From: Zoogloeaceae bacterium
Lineage (GTDB): Bacteria > Pseudomonadota > Gammaproteobacteria > Burkholderiales > Rhodocyclaceae
Length of the DNA stretch: 41,993 nucleotides
Reading direction: 5' to 3'
Assembly (NCBI GenBank): GCA_031277315.1
Contig: JAITMP010000004.1
Location: 1-41,993 of the forward strand
Numbering within the stretch: position 1 is the stretch's first letter; every line of letters begins with the position of its first letter. Positions 37,931 through 41,993 of this stretch are shown piece by piece. A program made the translations under genes and the position numbers. The notes below the pieces were generated by a model, which saw only the letters and a list, made by a program, of their open reading frames with translations, was not told where the DNA came from and made no database searches.

Positions 37931-40282
37931 TCAGTTGACGGCGGCCTGTTGCGCCACCCATGCCTGCCCGAGGCTGAGGCCGCCGTCGTTGGGCGGTGCC
38001 AGCCGCGCTTCGAGCACTTCAAAGCCGCGCATTTCCAGACGCTGCCGCAGACCGGCGCCGAGCACGCGGTTGAGAAAGCAGCCGCCGCCCAGCGCGACGC
38101 GGCGCAGGCCGCATTCCGTGCCGGCGCGGGCCGTCCAGGCCGCCAGCGCCTCGGCCAGCGTGGCGTGGAACAGCGCGGCGGCATGCGCGGCATCGTCTTC
38201 GTCGGCCAGCCGCGCCAGCAGCGGCAGCAGGTCGAGCGTGCCATCGTCATTGAGGATGAAACCGCCGTCGAGCGCCGGCGTTTCACCGTGCGTTGCGTTG
38301 TATTGCGCGGCCAGATATTCGTAGTGCATCGCCGCCTGCCCTTCGTAGGCGGCGATGTCGCGCACGCCGGCCAGCCCTGCGGCGGCGTCGAAAAGACGGC
38401 CGCAGCTCGATGTCGGCGGCGTGTGAACATTGCCGTCGAGCATCATGGCGATGGCGCCGGCGGCGCGCTGTTGCGCGAAGCGTTGCCGGATCTCGCCGCC
38501 GCGTCCGAGCGCGTGCAGCGCCGCTGCCGCCATGCGCCAAGGCTCGCGCGCCGCCTTGTCGCCGCCCGGCAGCGCCAGCATGCGCAGATGGCCGAGGCGG
38601 TTGAAACGCTCGCCGTCAACTTGCAGCAGTTCGCCGCCCCATATGCCTTTGTCGTCGCCCATGCCGACGCCGTCGAGCGCCAGCCCGAGCAGCGGCGCCG
38701 TCACCCGATGCTCCGCCGCCACCGCCGCGATGTGGGCGTGATGGTGCTGCACGGCGATGGATTTCAGTTCGCGCTCGCGGGCGAAATCGGCGGCGAAGCG
38801 CGTGCCGTGAAAATCGGGATGCAGATCGTGGGCGACGATCTCCGGCTCGATCTCCAGCAGATCCATCAGGCGCTGCGCGGTTTGCTCCAGCGCACCGCAA
38901 GTCGGCGCGTTGTCGAGGTCGCCGATGTGCTGGGACAAAAACGCTTCGTCGCCGCGTGTGAGACAAATGGTGTTCTTGAGGAAAGCGCCGGTGGCGAGCA
39001 CCGCAGGGCCGGGGCGCGCCAGCTTGATCGCGCGCGGCGTGAAACCGCGGGCGCGGCGGATGAAGCGCGCGTCAGAAGAAGCGGAAACGCGCATTACGCT
39101 GTCATCGACACGGGTGACGATTTCGCGGTCGTACATCAGATAGGCATCGGCGATGCCGTCCAGCCGCGCCAGCGCCTCGCCGTCCTCGCGCGCGATCGGT
39201 TCGCCGCCGGGATTGGCGCTGGTCATGACGAGAATCAGATCTTGCGGCGCGGCAAGCCAGTCCGTCCCCGCCGGACGGTCGGCGGCTTCATGAAAGAGCA
39301 GAAACTGGATCGGCGTGCACGGCAGCATCGCGCCGATCTCGCCCAAACCCGGCGCGATGCCGGCCAGCTTGTCATCGCAGCCGGCGCGCTTGGCGAGCAG
39401 CGCCACCGGACGTTCACGCGATTCGAGCAGCGCCCGCCCGGCGGCGGATACGTCGGCATAAGGCGCGAGCGAGGCGGCGTTCGCCGGCATCACGGCGAAC
39501 GGTTTTTCTTCCCGGTTCTTGCGCTGACGCAGACGCGCCACCGCTTCGGCGTTGGTCGCGTCGCATGCGAGGTGATAGCCGCCGAGGCCCTTGATGGCGA
39601 CGATCTCGCCGCGTCGCAGACGCGCCAGCGTTTCGGCAATCGGATCAATAAGCGGATCAACTGCGGCCAGCGGCGCGCCGGCGGCATCCCGCAGCGACAG
39701 GCGCGGGCCGCAGTGCGGGCAGGCGTTCGGCTGGGCGTGGAAGCGGCGGTCATGCGGCGCGTCGTATTCGGCCCGGCACGCCGCGCACATTCCGAAAGCC
39801 GCCATGCTGGTATTGGCCCGGTCGTAGGGTAGCGCGCGCGTCAGGGTGTAGCGCGGGCCGCAGTGCGTGCAGTTGATGAACGCATGGCGCCAGCGCCGGT
39901 TGGCCGGATCGAACAATTCGGCGAGGCAGTCCGGGCAAGTCACGCTATCCGGCGTGACGACGGTATTCGCCGCCGCGCTTTGGCGGCTGGCCTTGATCTC
40001 GAAGCCGTCCGCGCCGGTGGCGGGCAACTCATCCACTTCGACGGAGGCGATGCGCGCCAGCGGCGGCGCCTCGCTTTCGAGGCGCGCGATGAGCGCGGCG
40101 ACCGCCGGCAGCGCGCCCTCGATCTCGATGTCGACGCCCTCGCCGTCATTGCAGACCCAACCGGCGAGATTCAATTCCCGCGCCAGTCGATACACGAAAG
40201 GCCGGAAGCCGACGCCCTGCACCTGCCCGCGCACGCGGATGTGGCGGCGCACGCGAACGTCATTGGGGGCCGGAACGCGCAT
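37931..40282 (-). CDS. hypF: Carbamoyltransferase HypF
   Basis: A protein of 783 residues with four parts. They are an acylphosphatase domain (RGQVQGVGFRPFVYRLA), two zinc fingers (CPDC, CTHCGPRYT; CAAC, CPHCGPRLSL), a YrdC domain (KGLGGYHLACDATN) and a Kae1-like carbamoyltransferase domain (VQHHHAHIAAVAAEH, LDGVGMGDDKGIWGGELL, VALGGGCFLNRVLG). It makes carbamoyl-AMP from carbamoyl phosphate and passes the group to HypE for cyanide. Normal length. Confidence 0.97.
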   Translation of the reverse strand: MRVPAPNDVRVRRHIRVRGQVQGVGFRPFVYRLARELNLAGWVCNDGEGVDIEIEGALPAVAALIARLESEAPPLARIASVEVDELPATGADGFEIKASRQSAAANTVVTPDSVTCPDCLAELFDPANRRWRHAFINCTHCGPRYTLTRALPYDRANTSMAAFGMCAACRAEYDAPHDRRFHAQPNACPHCGPRLSLRDAAGAPLAAVDPLIDPIAETLARLRRGEIVAIKGLGGYHLACDATNAEAVARLRQRKNREEKPFAVMPANAASLAPYADVSAAGRALLESRERPVALLAKRAGCDDKLAGIAPGLGEIGAMLPCTPIQFLLFHEAADRPAGTDWLAAPQDLILVMTSANPGGEPIAREDGEALARLDGIADAYLMYDREIVTRVDDSVMRVSASSDARFIRRARGFTPRAIKLARPGPAVLATGAFLKNTICLTRGDEAFLSQHIGDLDNAPTCGALEQTAQRLMDLLEIEPEIVAHDLHPDFHGTRFAADFARERELKSIAVQHHHAHIAAVAAEHRVTAPLLGLALDGVGMGDDKGIWGGELLQVDGERFNRLGHLRMLALPGGDKAAREPWRMAAAALHALGRGGEIRQRFAQQRAAGAIAMMLDGNVHTPPTSSCGRLFDAAAGLAGVRDIAAYEGQAAMHYEYLAAQYNATHGETPALDGGFILNDDGTLDLLPLLARLADEDDAAHAAALFHATLAEALAAWTARAGTECGLRRVALGGGCFLNRVLGAGLRQRLEMRGFEVLEARLAPPNDGGLSLGQAWVAQQAAVN

Positions 40283-40289
40283 CGCGGTT

Positions 40290-41168
40290 TCAGCTTCCCG
40301 CTGCAGCGACGCCGCGATCGAGCCAGGCGAGCCAGTCGGCCATGCCCTCGCCGCTCTGCGCCGAGACTTTCATCACCTCGATTTTCGGATTCACGCGGCG
40401 CGCATGCTCGATGCATTTCTCCGCGTCGAATGTCAAATGCGGCAGCAGATCGACCTTGGTCAGCAGCATGAGGTCGCTCGCCGCAAACATGTTCGGGTAT
40501 TTGAGCGGCTTGTCCTCGCCCTCGGTGACGGAAAGAATGACAACCTTGTGCGCCTCACCCAGATCGAATTCCGCCGGGCAGACCAGATTGCCGACGTTCT
40601 CGATCAGCAGCAGGCCGCCCTGTCGCAGATCGAAACGCTCGAAGGCGTGGCCGACCATGTGGGCATCGAGATGGCAACCCTTGCCGGTGTTCACCTGAAT
40701 CGCCTGCGCGCCGGTGGCGCGGATGCGTTCGGCATCGAAACTGGTCTGCTGATCGCCCTCGATCACCGCCAGCGGATGGCGGCCGGCGAGCCGCCGGATC
40801 GACTCCACCAGCAGCGTCGTCTTGCCCGAACCGGGGCTGGAAACGAGGTTGAGGGCGAACAAGCCGCATTCCCGCCACCGCTTGCGGTTGGCGCTGGCAT
40901 AGGCGTTGTTCTTGGCCAGAATGTCCTGCTCGACGCGCACCAGGCGATCCGCCCCGTGTTCATGCCGCGCATCATGCCCGTGGCCATGATTATGATCATG
41001 ATCGTGACCGTGATCGTGGTCGTGACCGTGCGCATGACCGTGATCGTGATCGTGACCGTGGTGGTGATGGCGCTGCCGGGGCGCGTAGCTGAAGCCGCCC
41101 GCCGCCCGCCCATGCTCATCACCCTCGATTTTCGTTTCGCCCTCACCGCAGCCGCAGACTGTGCACAT
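40290..41168 (-). CDS. hypB: Nickel-handling GTPase HypB with His-rich stretch
   Basis: A protein of 292 residues. The N-terminus is [10 protein letters not shown], the high-affinity nickel site. Residues 34-71 are a His/Asp/Gly stretch with about 20 His, which can store nickel. The GTPase part has [33 protein letters not shown] (metal site) and [10 protein letters not shown]. It delivers nickel with HypA to the hydrogenase large subunit. GAGGTG lies 6 nt before the ATG. hypF follows after 7 nt. Confidence 0.96.
   Translation of the reverse strand: MCTVCGCGEGETKIEGDEHGRAAGGFSYAPRQRHHHHGHDHDHGHAHGHDHDHGHDHDHNHGHGHDARHEHGADRLVRVEQDILAKNNAYASANRKRWRECGLFALNLVSSPGSGKTTLLVESIRRLAGRHPLAVIEGDQQTSFDAERIRATGAQAIQVNTGKGCHLDAHMVGHAFERFDLRQGGLLLIENVGNLVCPAEFDLGEAHKVVILSVTEGEDKPLKYPNMFAASDLMLLTKVDLLPHLTFDAEKCIEHARRVNPKIEVMKVSAQSGEGMADWLAWLDRGVAAAGS
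40975..41068. repeat. Low-complexity CATGAT/CGTGAC repeat coding the HypB His-rich stretch
   Basis: Hexamer-like units such as CATGAT, CGTGAC and CGTGAT follow one another within hypB. This encodes alternating His-Asp and His-Gly pairs. Such DNA is prone to length change by slippage. Confidence 0.7.
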
Positions 41169-41203
41169 GATTCACCTCTTCGATAATCCGTTGCCCGCCA
41201 CCT

Positions 41204-41545
41204 TCAATCCACCTCGAATTCCTTCACCCGCATCTCTGTGCCGCCGGTGAGTTGCAACTGATAGCCGCCGCAGCGCGGGCATGGATCGTAGCGTTCCGCC
41301 ACGCCGACCTCCTCGCTGCAACGCATGCACCAGGCCGCGCCCGGCACGGCGACAATCTCCAGCGCCGCGCCGTCGGCGACGCTGCCGCGCGTCACCGCAT
41401 CGAAACAAAAACGCATCGCCTCGATCTCGACGCCGGCCAGCGCGCCAATCTCCAGCCACACCGTTTTCACCCGCGAAAAATTCGCCTTTGCGGCATGATC
41501 CTCGATGATCTGCAACACCCCCTCGGCCAAGCTCATCTCATGCAT
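41204..41545 (-). CDS. hypA: Nickel chaperone HypA
   Basis: A protein of 113 residues. The start at 41545 gives MHEMSLAEGVLQI, where His2 is a nickel ligand, so the TTG two codons upstream is not used. The zinc site is CMRC and CPRC in the C-terminal half. HypA gives nickel to the hydrogenase large subunit with HypB. First gene of the hyp operon; the ribosome site is weak. Confidence 0.95.
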   Translation of the reverse strand: MHEMSLAEGVLQIIEDHAAKANFSRVKTVWLEIGALAGVEIEAMRFCFDAVTRGSVADGAALEIVAVPGAAWCMRCSEEVGVAERYDPCPRCGGYQLQLTGGTEMRVKEFEVD

Positions 41546-41614
41546 ATTCAAGCATCCAGTCGTTGCGCCCGCCCTTACCGATCATTCGCTTTCCACCCCG
41601 CAAAGTCTTTTAAT

Positions 41615-41630
41615 AACAAGAAACATGCCA
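41615..41630 (-). promoter_or_regulatory. Candidate sigma-54 (-24/-12) promoter of the hyp operon
   Basis: On the minus strand TGGCATGTTTCTTGTT agrees with the pattern TGGCAC-N5-TTGC at all key positions but the last C. It lies 70 nt before the hypA ATG. HoxA, encoded at the end of the same operon, is a sigma-54 activator. Confidence 0.5.
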
Positions 41631-41666
41631 GCTAAGCTATAAATATAATTTGTTTAAAACCAATCA

Positions 41667-41680
41667 GTTAAATATTTAAC
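41667..41680. promoter_or_regulatory. AT-rich palindrome upstream of the hypA promoter
   Basis: GTTAAATATTTAAC is a perfect 14-bp palindrome about 70 bp upstream of the expected start. The position fits an activator or IHF-type site; the binding protein is unknown. Confidence 0.35.
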
Positions 41681-41805
41681 CACGACTCAATGAAGCGAAT
41701 TCTACCAGCTAAAGAAGAAGACAGGAAAGATATTAACCGTATAAAAACAAGGGAATCAGCGGATCTTCTCCTTCCACCGCTCGCGGAGAGCGAAGGGAAA
41801 GGAAG

Positions 41806-41949
41806 GACGTAGGCCGGGATGGAGGGACGTAGGGACGTAGGCTGGGATGGAGGGGCGTAGGCTGGGATGGAACGAAGGGGCGTAGGCTGGGATGGAACGA
41901 AGTGGAATCCCAGCTTCAGCATGCTGGGTTTCGCTGCGCTCAACCCAGC
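41806..41949. repeat. Array of CGTAGGCTGGGATGGA repeats with two hairpins
   Basis: CGTAGGCYGGGATGGA occurs at 41808, 41836, 41856 and 41881, with a partial copy at 41828. The last copy runs into ATCCCAGC, pairing GCTGGGAT (41886-41893) with 41907-41914. A second stem GCTGGGTT (41923-41930) with AACCCAGC (41942-41949) follows. The pattern is like dispersed intergenic repeats of betaproteobacteria. Confidence 0.75.
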
Positions 41950-41993
41950 CTTGTATTATGAATTCGTCTTGAGGGGCACCTCAAGGCAGAGGA

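Larger units (their letters stand above)
41546..41993. other. Gene-free right end: hyp promoter region and short repeat array
   Basis: No convincing gene is found in these 448 bases. The part 41605-41745 is AT-rich and holds the candidate hypA promoter (41615-41630) and a 14-bp palindrome (41667-41680). From 41806 on there is a short repeat array, followed by two hairpins. A further 7-bp stem CTTGAGG/CCTCAAG with loop GGCA lies at 41968-41985. A short minus-strand open frame over the repeats encodes only repeat-derived Pro/Ser text and is not believed. Confidence 0.7.

Noticed and set aside
37769-39832. Plus-strand open frame of 687 codons over hypF
   Set aside because: Antisense to a full HypF with all domains; no motif seen.
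41668-41943. Minus-strand open frame of 91 codons over the right-end repeats
   Set aside because: It is made of the intergenic repeat (repeated Pro-Ala-Tyr/Ser-Gln-Pro text) and lacks a ribosome site.

Overview
The window comes from a GC-rich Gram-negative chromosome, most likely a betaproteobacterium near the Rhodocyclales. The grounds are the gene set (a PHA phasin, the FtrABCD iron system, a hyp-hoxX-hoxA-hoxBC hydrogenase cluster) and the rpsB-to-rnhB superoperon order. The assignment is inference from gene content and order, not from a marker phylogeny.

Left part (1-8.8 kb): the 5' end of an autotransporter with an extended signal peptide leaves the window on the minus strand. A phasin gene with its own terminator follows. 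Next is rluC with a Gph-like HAD phosphatase, divergent from a full-length rne (RNase E) that has a long, structured leader. Behind the rne terminator lies a minus-strand four-gene cassette: Roadblock/LC7 protein, Trp-rich unknown protein, degenerate small GTPase, second Roadblock/LC7 protein. It resembles MglA/MglB or conservon-type signalling modules and is the least described gene set here.

Iron region (8.8-12.6 kb): ftrA-ftrB-ftrC-ftrD, probably with a bacterioferritin-like gene, is read from a consensus sigma-70 promoter whose -10 box and start lie in a perfect 19-bp Fur-box palindrome.

Core superoperon (12.7-27.0 kb, minus strand): rpsB-tsf-pyrH-frr-uppS-cdsA-dxr-rseP-bamA-skp-lpxD-fabZ-lpxA-lpxB-rnhB. 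It covers translation factors, isoprenoid and phospholipid precursors, outer-membrane assembly and lipid A. Genes are tightly packed, often with ATGA overlaps, and RNA hairpins sit in the rpsB leader, between rpsB and tsf, and at the frr end.

Hydrogenase region (27.0-41.6 kb): hypA-hypB-hypF-hypC-hypD-hypE-hoxX-hoxA runs as one minus-strand operon. It encodes NiFe-site maturation, a CO-ligand enzyme and a HupR/HoxA-type sigma-54 activator. A candidate -24/-12 promoter precedes hypA. The H2-sensing regulatory hydrogenase hoxB-hoxC lies further along in the same orientation, but is separated from hoxA by a plus-strand block of prfC and a DUF1778-GNAT toxin-antitoxin pair. The partner kinase hoxJ/hupT is not in the window, and neither is a catalytic hydrogenase. 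The right end (41.55-41.99 kb) has no gene; it holds an AT-rich promoter region and an array of short GTAGGCTGGGATGG-type repeats with hairpins.
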